From positions 62,001 through 126,000 of the forward strand of contig NZ_ASSJ01000055.1 in NCBI RefSeq assembly GCF_000473895.1: a stretch of 64,000 nt of DNA, written 5' to 3'. Made by a program: the position numbers and the translations under genes. The notes beneath the pieces are model-generated. The model had not been told where the DNA came from, made no database searches, and worked only from the letters and a program-made list of their open reading frames with translations. Of the stretch, positions 26,864 to 35,493 are shown in pieces (within the stretch, counting starts at the first letter, position 1; every line of letters begins with the position of its first letter). The stretch is from Rubidibacter lacunae KORDI 51-2 (lineage in GTDB: Bacteria > Cyanobacteriota > Cyanobacteriia > Cyanobacteriales > Rubidibacteraceae).

Positions 26864-27619
26864 ATGTATGATGATGACGACCCGATCGTACTCGCCGTCG
26901 ATGACGAGCTCGACAGCCCGCTAGATCGGCTCGAGCCCGCCGACAGCGAGTCAGAACCGTTGCCCGATCCGGAGGCAATGCTCCTGCTGCTAGCCTCTCC
27001 GGAGGCAGCACAGCGGATGCAGGCTGCGCGAGCGTTTTGCGAAGTTGCCGATGAAAGAGCCGTAGTGCCGTTGATTGCGCTTCTCGACGACGTTTGTCCG
27101 CTCGTGCGCGTGAGCGTTGCCTATGCCCTGGGTCACAATCCCAGTCCGCATGCAGTCGAACCGCTGATCGCGCAGTTGGCAAGTGATTGGAACGGCTACG
27201 TGCGCAAAGGGTTGGTGTGGGCATTGGGGAACTGCCGCGATCGCCGCTCCCTGCAACCGCTGCTGCAGGCGTTAAGCACCGATGTAGCGGCCGTGCGCCT
27301 CTGGGCGGCGAGTGCACTGGTGCAGTTGATACAATTGAGCTACGAAGATTTAGTAATGGCAGTGCCGCCGACGATCGAAGCCCTGCGACGGGACGAGGTA
27401 GCTGCCGTTCGCAGTAACTGCGCTTGGACGCTGGGTCAGCTCTGCCGCGAGTTGCCGGGTAATGTGATTTACGCGACGGCCGTCGACGCGCTGCTCGAGG
27501 CCATGGTAGAAGACGAAGACTTGGGCGTGCAGGAGGATGCCAAAGCTGCCCTGCTGCGACTCGGCGACCCGCGTGGATTGCAAACGATCGAGGAACTGGA
27601 GCTTGAAGGGTTGTGTTGA
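26864..27619 (+). CDS. HEAT-repeat protein
   Basis: A 251-residue protein with an acidic N-terminus (MYDDDDPIVLAVDDELD), then about five HEAT/PBS-lyase-type repeats: AMLLLLASPEAAQRMQAARA, AVVPLIALLDDVCPLVRVSV, AVEPLIAQLASDWNGYVRKG, SLQPLLQALSTDVAAVRLWA and later copies ending in DLGVQEDAKAALLRLGDPRG. In cyanobacteria such proteins serve as protein-protein scaffolds or as phycobilin-lyase relatives; no lyase-specific catalytic residues are claimed here. ATG 26864 is preferred because the acidic start is typical; an in-frame ATG at 26780 adds 28 residues. It is divergent from the Deg protease gene. Confidence 0.8.
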   Translation: MYDDDDPIVLAVDDELDSPLDRLEPADSESEPLPDPEAMLLLLASPEAAQRMQAARAFCEVADERAVVPLIALLDDVCPLVRVSVAYALGHNPSPHAVEPLIAQLASDWNGYVRKGLVWALGNCRDRRSLQPLLQALSTDVAAVRLWAASALVQLIQLSYEDLVMAVPPTIEALRRDEVAAVRSNCAWTLGQLCRELPGNVIYATAVDALLEAMVEDEDLGVQEDAKAALLRLGDPRGLQTIEELELEGLC

Positions 27620-27763
27620 TGATCTCGCAGCAGTTCCCGTGCAGTAGCGGCTGCAGTGCGTCCGCAGACCGCCATGCAGCTATCCGATCTGCCTCAAACG
27701 CCTTCCCTAGACAGCCGCGATCGCCTCAAATCTGTTTGCCTCCGCTTGTCAGGCAGTCCTACC

Positions 27764-28732
27764 TCAATCTTCGCTCAGCTGAGCCGCCAACTCGCGCAGT
27801 AGCGTTTCCGGCGATCGCGGCTGCCATTGCAACTCCTGCCTTGCTTTGCTCGCGTCCACGCGCACGCAGCGATCGTAGAGATAATGCACCCGCTCGCGGC
27901 TGAGCGGTGGCTGCCAGCCCGTTAGCCGTCCGATCGGGTCGAGAATAGTGCCGAGTGTACGGACCAACCAACGCGGAATTTCGCGCGGACCCGGAATTCC
28001 GCGATCGCTGCCGGCAATCTCGAACATCGCTCGCGTTGTAAGCTCGCCCGCCGAGATAATATAGCGATCCCCCGCACGTCCTACCTCCGCTGCCCGCAGC
28101 ATGGCATCAACTAAATCGTCGACGTGAACCACTCCCGTCGGGCGATCGCCGCCGGCCCAAACCGGTAGTTTGCCGCGCAAAAACAGCTGTAAGATCTTGC
28201 CGAAGTGCGGGTCGTCTGCACCTAGGATGCCGGCCGGCAAGACGCTAACCACTGGCAAGCCTGCTGCCGCGAACTCGTCGGCAACCTCCTGCGCGCGCAA
28301 CTTGGTGCGATCGTAGGCAGAAGAAAAACCCGCCTGCTGGCGCTGAAAGGTTTCGTCTACAACGCGACCGCCCGTGTCGCCGAGGACGCCGATCGTGCTG
28401 CAATAAATCACTTTGCAAACGCCTGCGTCACGTGCTGCTTCCAACACCGCGCGCGTACCGTCTATGTTCGCGCGCTCCATGGCTATTTCGTCTACGATGC
28501 CGAGTTCGACATACGCTGCCGTATGGAACACAACGTCAGCCCCTGCGACCCCCCGTGCCAACGCGGCGCGATCGCCCAAGTCGCCCTCGATCGATTCCAC
28601 TGGCAATCCTGACAGCCGCTGGCGATCGCTACTCGCTCGGACCAAACAGACAACCGTTGCTCCGTCGGCGAGTAAACGCGCGACTAAATGCGAACCGGTG
28701 AAGCCCGTAGCTCCCGTAACGAATGCCTTCAT
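27764..28732 (-). CDS. NAD-dependent epimerase/dehydratase-family reductase (CerR-like candidate)
   Basis: A 322-residue extended SDR protein. It begins MKAFVTGATGFTGSHLVARL (Rossmann TGxxGxxG), with VFHTAAYVELG and the catalytic Tyr-Lys in SSAYDRTKLRAQEVA. VVSVLPAGILGADDP and GVVHVDDLVDAML are typical of HpnA/dihydroflavonol-reductase-like SDRs. It is the last gene of a three-gene minus-strand operon after an alpha-oxoamine synthase and a large GNAT. In Caulobacter the 3-keto reductase of ceramide synthesis (CerR) is of this SDR class, so by context it may reduce a 3-ketosphinganine-type or 3-oxo-ceramide intermediate. The family is certain; the substrate is inference. The start is the ATG at 28732; upstream in-frame codons have no homology. 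Confidence 0.82.
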   Translation of the reverse strand: MKAFVTGATGFTGSHLVARLLADGATVVCLVRASSDRQRLSGLPVESIEGDLGDRAALARGVAGADVVFHTAAYVELGIVDEIAMERANIDGTRAVLEAARDAGVCKVIYCSTIGVLGDTGGRVVDETFQRQQAGFSSAYDRTKLRAQEVADEFAAAGLPVVSVLPAGILGADDPHFGKILQLFLRGKLPVWAGGDRPTGVVHVDDLVDAMLRAAEVGRAGDRYIISAGELTTRAMFEIAGSDRGIPGPREIPRWLVRTLGTILDPIGRLTGWQPPLSRERVHYLYDRCVRVDASKARQELQWQPRSPETLLRELAAQLSED

Positions 28733-28788
28733 AGAACTACCTTCCGTATGAATGCAGGTGACGGCTGTCGCGGGGACAAAAGCCGCGC

Positions 28789-29934
28789 TCAAAGCGGCTT
28801 TTCATAGGCGCGGTAGGTTTTTGAGATCGTGCCGCCGGCGGCTTCGATCAGGCGCCGCGAGGGCGAGTTGTTGGCGAACACAAAGCCTAGCTCCGCCGTT
28901 TGGTAGCCTTTGTTCTCGCGCGTGCCGCCGATAAAGGCAAGGTAAATCAGTGCCAGCGGAACCATCTTGCGGCGGTACTCAGGGAGCGAACACAGTACGA
29001 GCACCCGGACGCGATCGATCTGGCGGCGAAACCATAAAAACTTCAGCAGCCCCCAAAGATTCAACCGGCCGTCGACGTGCTTGAGCGCCTGGTTATAGTC
29101 CGGCAGCGCCATGAAAAAACCCACCATCTGACCGTCACACTCGGCGATCGGGAAAATATCCGGATCGACCAGTGATTGAAGCGATCGCGCCTCCTCCATA
29201 AAATCCTCGCGCGTCCGCGGGGCCGAACTCCAGTTGTTGGCAAATGCGCGGGTAAAGAGGTCATACAGTGCGTTGACGTCTTCCTCAAACTCTTTGCCTC
29301 GCAACCGCAGCGGTCGGAAGGTCACGCCCGAAGTGATTGCCACGCGGTAGGCGCGAGCAAACATCTCCCGCGACATGCTGTCGGACCCGAATCGATACGA
29401 GTAGGCATCGATCGCCTGCATCCAGCCCGCCCTCTCCCAGAATTCGGCATAATAGGGCGGGTTATACGGCATCATCACGAACGGCTGCTCGAAGCCATCG
29501 ACCAACTGCAAGCAGCGGATGTGGGTCGAGAGGTCGATCGGACCGCGCGCCAATTCCATCCCGCGCTCCCGCAGCCAGTCGCACGCTGCCGAAAGCAGCG
29601 CGTCGGCAACGGCAAACTCCGGCACGCACTCGAAATACCCGACTAGCCCAACGGAGCGCTCTTCGCGCTCGATCAACCGCCGGTCGATCGCCACGCCAAC
29701 CCGCCCGATCGCCTCGGCATTCGGCTCGGCTGCTACCAGCGCGACGAAGAACTGACGCTCGCTGTCGTCGTCAGACGGTCGCTCGGGAGCGATTTCCTTG
29801 GCAATCGTGCTCCGCAGCGGCGGCACCCAGTTGGGGTCGTCGCGATACACGCGGGCAGGAACGTCTAAGAAGCGCTCGCGCTCTGCAGCCGTTGTCACCG
29901 GCTGGATCCGAATCTGTGGTGCTACTGCCGCCAT
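28789..29934 (-). CDS. Large GNAT-fold acyltransferase (bacterial ceramide synthase-like candidate)
   Basis: A 381-residue protein that begins MAAVAPQIRIQPVTT, then FLDVPARVYRDDPNWVPPL, a hallmark of a family of 370-390-residue GNAT-fold proteins often annotated as hypothetical N-acetyltransferases. FIDLSTH-like (GPIDLSTHIRCLQL) and MMPYNPPYYAEFWERAGW follow. The Caulobacter N-acyltransferase of ceramide synthesis (bCerS, CC_1154) is, to my knowledge, of this GNAT-type class. The gene sits 24-57 bp from its operon partners, an alpha-oxoamine synthase upstream and an SDR reductase downstream. ATG 29934 has GAGAGGA just upstream; an in-frame TTG at 29967 is less likely. It is soluble, without a signal peptide. 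The acylation role is inferred from context. Confidence 0.72.
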   Translation of the reverse strand: MAAVAPQIRIQPVTTAAERERFLDVPARVYRDDPNWVPPLRSTIAKEIAPERPSDDDSERQFFVALVAAEPNAEAIGRVGVAIDRRLIEREERSVGLVGYFECVPEFAVADALLSAACDWLRERGMELARGPIDLSTHIRCLQLVDGFEQPFVMMPYNPPYYAEFWERAGWMQAIDAYSYRFGSDSMSREMFARAYRVAITSGVTFRPLRLRGKEFEEDVNALYDLFTRAFANNWSSAPRTREDFMEEARSLQSLVDPDIFPIAECDGQMVGFFMALPDYNQALKHVDGRLNLWGLLKFLWFRRQIDRVRVLVLCSLPEYRRKMVPLALIYLAFIGGTRENKGYQTAELGFVFANNSPSRRLIEAAGGTISKTYRAYEKPL

Positions 29935-29991
29935 TTGAGTCCTCTCTTCAGCCCTCGCGATCGCCAAACGCCCAGCGCGACGCAGTAAGAT

Positions 29992-31272
29992 CTAGGCGCT
30001 GATGACCGGCTTATAGAGACGCTCGCGTGTGGCAACCATCGCGCTGACCAAACGGTCCATTTCCTCTTTGGTGTGCAGGGCGTTTGCCGTAATCCTCAGG
30101 CGGGGCTTGGCAATAAACCAAATTGGCGAAACCCAGATACCGTATTCGGACAGTAACGTGCGTCCGAAGTCCTTCGGGTTGAGTTCGCCGGGTAACAGCA
30201 CCGGAATCACGTTGGTCTCGCCGATGGCGTGGAAGCCTGCGTCTTGCAAACGCGATCGCAAGTAGTGGGTGTTTTCCTGGAGGCGGCGTACCAGTTCGGG
30301 GCGGCTCATTACCTGGCGGATGCTCTCCAGGGCAGCTGCTGTCAGCGGCGGTGCCAGGGAAATCGTCCCGATCGAGGTGGGCGAGACATTTAGCAGTGGC
30401 ACGAGTTCGGCAACGTGGGTGCTGATTGCCGCGCCTGCCGAGGCGGCAAACTTAGAGAAGGTCGTCATGATCAGAGGGATGACGCCGCGCTCGATTGCCT
30501 GTTGGGGCAGTAGCCCAAAATGGTCAAAAATACCGCCTCCGGACGGGCCGAGCGCGCCACTCGCGTGGGCTTCGTCTAATAGCAAGACACTGCCGTCATA
30601 GTTTTGCAGCACCTCAAGCATCTCCGGTAGCGGTGCGATGTCGCCATCCATCGAGAACACGGAGTCGGTAACAACTAATATACGATCGCCTGGTTTTACA
30701 TAGCGGCGTAACTTGCGTGCCAAATCATCCGGATTGCAGTGGCGGTAGGACTTAACACGTACGTCGGGACTGTAGCCGAAGACTTTACCGGAGCGCGTAC
30801 TGGAATTGGAGACTGCCGAGACGATGCAGCCGTGATTGAGCACGTCGGTTAGGATCAGGGTTTCGCGGGTGTGTTGGAACCCTGGCACCGGAATCGCGAG
30901 GTGGCAAAAGGCATCGACTAGAGCTTGAGCTGCCATCCACGCATTAATAAAAAGCTGCGTGTGGGGCAAGTGCTTGAATTCCGAAATCGTCGATTCGAGC
31001 TGGCGGTGCAAGTCAATGCGCCCGCTCAGCACCGAGCAAGAACTATTCGAGGTGCCAAGCTGTTCGATCGAGGCGATCGCTGCCTTGCGGACGGACGGTT
31101 CCTGTACTAAACCGAGAACGTCATTCGTGCAGAAAGTCGTAACTGTATGACGCTCTCCAGTCTCTGCTGCTTCGATTTCGACTAAGTTGCCATCTTTCCG
31201 GTGACAAATATATTCATCTGGATCGAGATCGCTTTCATACCAGCGCCGCACGTATTCCTTTACAACTTGCAC
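29992..31272 (-). CDS. Alpha-oxoamine synthase, serine palmitoyltransferase-like
   Basis: A 426-residue class II PLP enzyme of the KBL/BioF/SPT group. FCTNDVLGL opens the PLP fold, VLTDVLNHGCIVSAV-type residues (LTDVLNHGCI) follow, VVTDSVFSMDGDIAPLPEM and LLLDEAHASGALGPSGGG give the PLP-binding Asp and His, and TTFSKFAASAGAA contains the Schiff-base Lys. The family condenses an acyl thioester with an amino acid and decarboxylates: BioF (Ala), Kbl (Gly), HemA (Gly) or SPT (Ser). It is the first gene of the operon. BioF is possible but other biotin genes are absent; the GNAT and SDR partners favour a sphingoid-base synthase. It lacks the usual SPT start and aligns from residue 20. Confidence 0.78.
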   Translation of the reverse strand: MQVVKEYVRRWYESDLDPDEYICHRKDGNLVEIEAAETGERHTVTTFCTNDVLGLVQEPSVRKAAIASIEQLGTSNSSCSVLSGRIDLHRQLESTISEFKHLPHTQLFINAWMAAQALVDAFCHLAIPVPGFQHTRETLILTDVLNHGCIVSAVSNSSTRSGKVFGYSPDVRVKSYRHCNPDDLARKLRRYVKPGDRILVVTDSVFSMDGDIAPLPEMLEVLQNYDGSVLLLDEAHASGALGPSGGGIFDHFGLLPQQAIERGVIPLIMTTFSKFAASAGAAISTHVAELVPLLNVSPTSIGTISLAPPLTAAALESIRQVMSRPELVRRLQENTHYLRSRLQDAGFHAIGETNVIPVLLPGELNPKDFGRTLLSEYGIWVSPIWFIAKPRLRITANALHTKEEMDRLVSAMVATRERLYKPVISA

Positions 31273-31643
31273 GAGTCCACTCCTCTCTCCGGGTCGTAGC
31301 CGCCTTATGCGGCGCGGTCTGGCTGCGGAAATCAGCTTCTTAGTTAGGCTAGCGTATTGTGTGGCGAAAACGTAATAAATAAGGCAAAATACGCCTCACA
31401 TATCGCCCATGGTGGGCATCCTACGCGCGCCCCTTAGCCCTGTCTGTTCATGTGTGACAGTTCAAAAGCTGGTCGCCGTCGGGCAAAACGAGCGTCGGGC
31501 CGCTATTGCAGGTGCTGTCGGCAAGCTATTCCCTCCGGCAACATCGCGGCCTGCTCTAGCAGCTTCAACCCCGATCGTTGGCTTCCTCTTTTCCTAACGT
31601 TAAGACTCATTTTTCCTCGATTATCTGCAGTTATCTACATCAT
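31273..31643. promoter_or_regulatory. Upstream region of the ceramide-type operon
   Basis: A 371-bp non-coding region preceding the alpha-oxoamine synthase gene. An inverted repeat, GCGTATT / AATACGC, with 29 bases between the arms (31352-31394), lies about 80-120 bp upstream of its start, and a GCCCATGGTGGGC palindrome follows near 31405. Either could be an operator, but both are short and could be chance. No gene is recognised. Confidence 0.3.
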
Positions 31644-32681
31644 TTAGAGCAAGCCATCGGCTTCCTCGATTAGCACCTGGAGGGCTTCTTGCATGGCAGT
31701 AGTTGAGGTTGTTGCCGTCCCAAACTGTCGGACGACTAAGCTAGCAGCGAGGTTGCCGAGAATGGCAGCCTCCCAGAAGTTGCCGCCCGCACAAATAGCT
31801 AAGGTTAACGCCGCAATAACGGTGTCGCCCGCTCCCGTGACGTCAAATACATCGGTGCGGTTGAATGCGGGAATATGCTCGACGGGGCGATCGCGCTGAA
31901 AGAGACTCATGCCGTCCTCACCGCGCGTGATCAAAATAGCTTCGGCGCGGGTGAGTGCGAGCAGATCGCAACCAGCGCGTACCAAACTGTCCGCATCGAC
32001 GATCCCGTAGCCAACGGACTGCTCGGCTTCGGGCAAGTTGGGGGTAAAAATTGTGGCCCCAGCATAACGGTGCAAGCCAGTTTGGGCATCAACGGCAACG
32101 AGATTGCCTTGCAGCGCCGCAGCGATCGTGGGCGGGGAAAGCGCGCCGTCGCCATAGTCGGAGCAAACAACCGCATCGGTGTCTGCCAATTGTTCCCCAA
32201 CGCGCGCGGCCAGTTCCCTTTGGAGGTCGGGAGCGGGCGGGTCGTCGGATTTGCGATCGATACGGACGATCTGCTGGGTAACGGATTGACGGGCGTGTCC
32301 GGAAATGCGCGTTTTGGTGACAGTGGGTCGGTCGCGATCGCTCAGAATACTGCGGGTGTCGATGTTGGCAGTCCCCAGCAGGTCGCGGAGCGCATCCCCC
32401 TGACTGTCGGCACCAATGTATCCAGCCGCGGTCACGTGCGCGTTGAGTTTAGCCAGGTTGTAGATGGCATTGGCCCCACCGCCGGGGATTTGACGGGTTA
32501 CTTCGTGGCGCAGGATCAACACGGGAGCCTCGCGTGACAAGCGTTCGACTTGCCCGAAGAGGAACTCGTCGAGGGTGAGATCGCCGATGGCGAGCACGCG
32601 CGCGCGACTGAAACCATCCATCAGGTCCAGCAAACGCGGTTTGGCATCTGCCAGCCGGGTCCAAAAGTTCAAGTCGGTCAT
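31644..32681 (-). CDS. PfkB-family kinase, HldE/RfaE kinase-domain-like
   Basis: A 345-residue ribokinase-family enzyme. ARVLAIGDLTLDEFLFGQV (an N-terminal strand with D-x-x-x-D), PGGGANAIYNLAKL (the GG hinge of PfkB signature 1), VCSDYGDGALS, AILITRGEDGMSLF and the catalytic DVTGAGDTVIAALTLAI (signature 2) are all present. It most resembles the ADP-heptose pathway kinase domain (RfaE1/HldE-N), which phosphorylates D-glycero-D-manno-heptose-7-phosphate. The C-terminal cytidylyl/adenylyltransferase domain of bifunctional HldE is absent. A heptose role is likely but not certain. It is a single gene upstream of the ceramide-type operon on the same strand, separated from it by 371 bp. Confidence 0.8.
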   Translation of the reverse strand: MTDLNFWTRLADAKPRLLDLMDGFSRARVLAIGDLTLDEFLFGQVERLSREAPVLILRHEVTRQIPGGGANAIYNLAKLNAHVTAAGYIGADSQGDALRDLLGTANIDTRSILSDRDRPTVTKTRISGHARQSVTQQIVRIDRKSDDPPAPDLQRELAARVGEQLADTDAVVCSDYGDGALSPPTIAAALQGNLVAVDAQTGLHRYAGATIFTPNLPEAEQSVGYGIVDADSLVRAGCDLLALTRAEAILITRGEDGMSLFQRDRPVEHIPAFNRTDVFDVTGAGDTVIAALTLAICAGGNFWEAAILGNLAASLVVRQFGTATTSTTAMQEALQVLIEEADGLL

Positions 32682-32971
32682 GGCGCGAGCGGTCCCAATT
32701 CAAGCGGATCGAGGCGATCCTGCTTCTGCTTGGCAGGTCGAAGGGGCGAGCGGACAAGTTCCCCTAGCTGAGGACTCCAAGCAACATTTCGAGCGACACT
32801 GATTGGCTGCTCGCAACCACCAGCGTTGTCGCTTACAAATCGGCCTTACCCCAGCTGGCTCAACACATGATTCTCGAGGCACAGATATATCCATTATCTG
32901 GGTGGGAAAGCTGCATCCCAGTCCGGCAAGCATCCGTTAGTCTGAAGTATTAGCAGAATACAGGAGTTGTT
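32682..32971. other. Intergenic
   Basis: A divergent intergenic region between the PfkB kinase and the cupin gene. It presumably holds two promoters; none is obvious. A strong ribosome-binding site (AGGAG) precedes the cupin start. Confidence 0.35.
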
Positions 32972-33256
32972 ATGGTAGACGTCATGGAGATTCAAGTCGA
33001 ACGTCAGCCAGCGCAGGAACGATTGGAAGAACTGGGCGTGGGGAACTGGCCGATCTGGACCAAAGCCATTTCTCAGTTCCGCTGGACCTACGACTCGCCG
33101 GAAACTTGCTACTTTTTGGCAGGCGATGTCATTGTCACTCCAGACGGCGGCGAAGCTGTACGCGTTGGCACAGGAGATCTTGTTACGTTCCCGGCTGGAA
33201 TGTCCTGTACCTGGGATATCCGCAGCGGCGTGAAAAAGCACTATAAATTCAGCTGA
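32972..33256 (+). CDS. Small cupin protein
   Basis: A 94-residue single-domain cupin of the DUF861 (ureidoglycine-aminohydrolase cupin) type. WTKAISQFRWTYDSPETCYFL, AGDVIVTPDGGEAVRVGTGD and LVTFPAGMSCTWDI give the two cupin motifs, followed by VKKHYKFS. Metal ligands of motif 1 are mostly non-histidine (the C-Y-F-L strand), so it may not bind a metal. Function unknown. AGGAG lies just before the ATG. The 3' end overlaps the convergent Rieske gene by 16 bp. Confidence 0.85.
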   Translation: MVDVMEIQVERQPAQERLEELGVGNWPIWTKAISQFRWTYDSPETCYFLAGDVIVTPDGGEAVRVGTGDLVTFPAGMSCTWDIRSGVKKHYKFS

Positions 33257-34482
33257 GCGCGGCCGCCTGCACGACGGCTGCTAGCTGCATCCCGCGTCGC
33301 CTCTTGATCGCTTGCAGGCTTTGCGCTCAGATGCGATCGCCATAGGTCCTGATGGTGCAGAATACGAACTTCTAAGCCGTTCGCAATGCCGCTGGAGTAA
33401 ACGCCGCTAGCATATCCGCGCTGTACCGCCTCCGTCACGACCAAGTCTTCTTGAATAAATGAGTCAAAAAAAGCGACTAGTTTATCGACCGATTCTGTTA
33501 GGTCCTGAATACCGTAGATCTCGACGCTGACCTGGCAGGTATCCGCATTCACTGGGTCGATGCGAATCCACGCCAAGCTGCCATTTGGCATGGCAACCAA
33601 GTGTAAATTCGGGAAGATTCCGTATGTCAGCAATTGGGTGCTGGCTCGATTGCTCAATCCCGCCAATACGGTATTGCCCGCTCGCCACTCCGGCGACACA
33701 AGCGAGTACAGCAGGTTAACGTACTTATCGAATTCATAACGATAGCCATCCACCGGTCCTTGGAGCGGGCTCAGGGTTCTGGGATGTACGATCTCGACGT
33801 GATAGTCGCACAACGTATTGTCGTGATAGACCTTCCAGTTGCAACGCGGATAGTATTGCTTCCTTACCAGCAACTGGGTCTTCGGGTGGTGCACGCCCGC
33901 AAGATCCCGTGCCAAAATTCCTAGGTATGTTTGCGGTGGCGCGGCCGTACCGTCTAAGTTGACAAACAGAAAGCCTTCCCACACCTCCACTCGCACCGGT
34001 GTCAATCCATAGTCCTCGCGCCGGAAGCTCTCAGGAAAGCGATCTTCCGCAGGCACCCCCCGCAGTTGCCCGTCCAGCCCAAAAGTCCAGGCATGATAGG
34101 GGCAAACCAGCCGGTGGCATTTCTGCAGGCCGGGTTGCAAGCAAATCTGCGCGGCGCGATGCGTGCAAACGTTGTGGAAGGCGCGCAGTTGACCGCCGCG
34201 ATCGCGCGTCACGATCGTGCTCAGTCCCGCCACATCTCCAACCCACACGTCTCCCGGTTCCTGCAGACCACTAGCATCGCCAGCATAGATCCAAGCTGCC
34301 GGGAATACGCGCTCGCGCTCTAGTGCAAGCACGTTGGGATCGGTGTAAGTCCAGGCAGGCAGAAAGCGCGCTGAGCTGCGATCGCGCAAGGTAGCAAACT
34401 GCTCGGGTGACATGGCTTCTAGGGGACGGATAAATTTAATTTGAAAACGCGATCGAGCTGTCGGTAATATCGATCGCAACAT
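33241..34482 (-). CDS. Rieske [2Fe-2S] non-heme-iron oxygenase, alpha subunit
   Basis: A 413-residue ring-hydroxylating-type oxygenase. The Rieske cluster ligands are in NVCTHRAAQ (C-x-H) and RLVCPYHAW (C-x2-H). The catalytic domain has CNWKVYHDNTLCDYHVEIVH, with the bridging Asp and the two iron-binding His (D-x2-H-x4-H). Members hydroxylate aromatic rings or demethylate N-methyl groups of small quaternary amines. The gene follows the ABC ATPase of the guanidine operon by 79 bp on the same strand, which suggests, without proof, a role in oxidising a guanidine derivative or another nitrogenous solute. The ATG at 34482 or an internal ATG at 34413 (MSPEQFATL) are both possible starts. No ferredoxin or reductase gene is adjacent. 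Confidence 0.85.
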   Translation of the reverse strand: MLRSILPTARSRFQIKFIRPLEAMSPEQFATLRDRSSARFLPAWTYTDPNVLALERERVFPAAWIYAGDASGLQEPGDVWVGDVAGLSTIVTRDRGGQLRAFHNVCTHRAAQICLQPGLQKCHRLVCPYHAWTFGLDGQLRGVPAEDRFPESFRREDYGLTPVRVEVWEGFLFVNLDGTAAPPQTYLGILARDLAGVHHPKTQLLVRKQYYPRCNWKVYHDNTLCDYHVEIVHPRTLSPLQGPVDGYRYEFDKYVNLLYSLVSPEWRAGNTVLAGLSNRASTQLLTYGIFPNLHLVAMPNGSLAWIRIDPVNADTCQVSVEIYGIQDLTESVDKLVAFFDSFIQEDLVVTEAVQRGYASGVYSSGIANGLEVRILHHQDLWRSHLSAKPASDQEATRDAASSRRAGGRAQLNL

Positions 34483-34561
34483 TACGGCAATTTCCAGAGA
34501 GGATACTTGCAGAACCGGTCGCTAGCACCACAGCCCCCGTACCGATAGCACCGCGCCCCCC

Positions 34562-35344
34562 TCAAACTGCCAAGGCACCTGAGTTTCCACGCAAGAGTCC
34601 GGCAATCTCTTCGCGGTAATCGTTGAACCGTGGCAGTCCGCGCGCGGAAAACGGTCGCAGTCCGGTTTTGTCCTGGGGTAACTGCACGTGGACTTCGCGC
34701 TGAACCCTACCGGGTTGCGCGCTCAACACGTAGATTCGCTGTGCCAGATAAACGGCTTCTTCGATGTCGTGAGTGATCGTCAATATAGTAGTGCCGGTTC
34801 GCCGCCAGATTGATAAGAGAAACTGCTGCATCGTCTCTTTGGTTTGAACGTCCAGTGCACCAAACGGTTCGTCCATTAGCAACACCCGCGGTTCGCAAGC
34901 TAACGCTCGTGCGATTGCCACCCGCTGCTTCATACCGCCAGAGAGGGCTTTAGGATGGGCGCGGGCAAACCGAGTTAATCCGACGATGTCGAGATAGTAG
35001 CGGACGCGCTCGCGTCGTTCCAAGCGGGGCAGTCCTTGTAGTTTCAGCCCGAACTCCACATTCTGTGCCACCGATAGCCACGGATAAAGCGTGTAACGCT
35101 GGAAGACCATGCCGCGATCGCTGCCCGGACCGATAACGCGCGCGCCATCGACGGAAATCTCGCCCGACGTCGGCCGCTCAAGACCGGCAATCAGCCGGAG
35201 CAGCGTCGATTTTCCCGAGCCAGATGCACCGACCGCGCAGACGAACTCGCCGGTTTCGATATGCAAGTTGATGTCGTCAAGAGCGCGAATCGTCCCGTGT
35301 TTGGTTGGGAATTCCTTAAAGAGATGGCTGACTTCTAAATGCAC
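34562..35344 (-). CDS. ABC transporter ATP-binding protein (guanidine operon)
   Basis: A 260-residue ATPase of the nitrate/sulfonate/taurine group. Walker A GASGSGKSTLLRL, Q-loop VFQRYTLYPW, signature LSGGMKQRVAIARALA, Walker B VLLMDEPFGALD and H-loop LTITHDIEEAVYLA are all intact. A SsuB/TauB-like protein normally works with a TauC-type permease and a TauA-type binding protein, and both are encoded immediately upstream. In Synechocystis an equivalent ABC system accompanies the guanidine hydrolase genes, so guanidine (or a related cation) is the likely substrate here. Confidence 0.9.
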   Translation of the reverse strand: MHLEVSHLFKEFPTKHGTIRALDDINLHIETGEFVCAVGASGSGKSTLLRLIAGLERPTSGEISVDGARVIGPGSDRGMVFQRYTLYPWLSVAQNVEFGLKLQGLPRLERRERVRYYLDIVGLTRFARAHPKALSGGMKQRVAIARALACEPRVLLMDEPFGALDVQTKETMQQFLLSIWRRTGTTILTITHDIEEAVYLAQRIYVLSAQPGRVQREVHVQLPQDKTGLRPFSARGLPRFNDYREEIAGLLRGNSGALAV

Positions 35345-35493
35345 GATTTCGATCTCGCAATTGTAGTGTCGGAATTACAGTGTCGGAATTACAGCTTGGG
35401 AGAAAGTCAGCACCGCTTGCAGTTGGTTGCGATCGCGATCGCTCCTGTGGACGTTGAGGCGATTGCCTGCCGCAGGGTGCAAGCTTACAACTC

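Noticed and set aside
29992-31272. bioF (8-amino-7-oxononanoate synthase)
   Set aside because: The family is the same, but no biotin genes are adjacent, and the GNAT and SDR partners match ceramide synthesis better. It remains an alternative.
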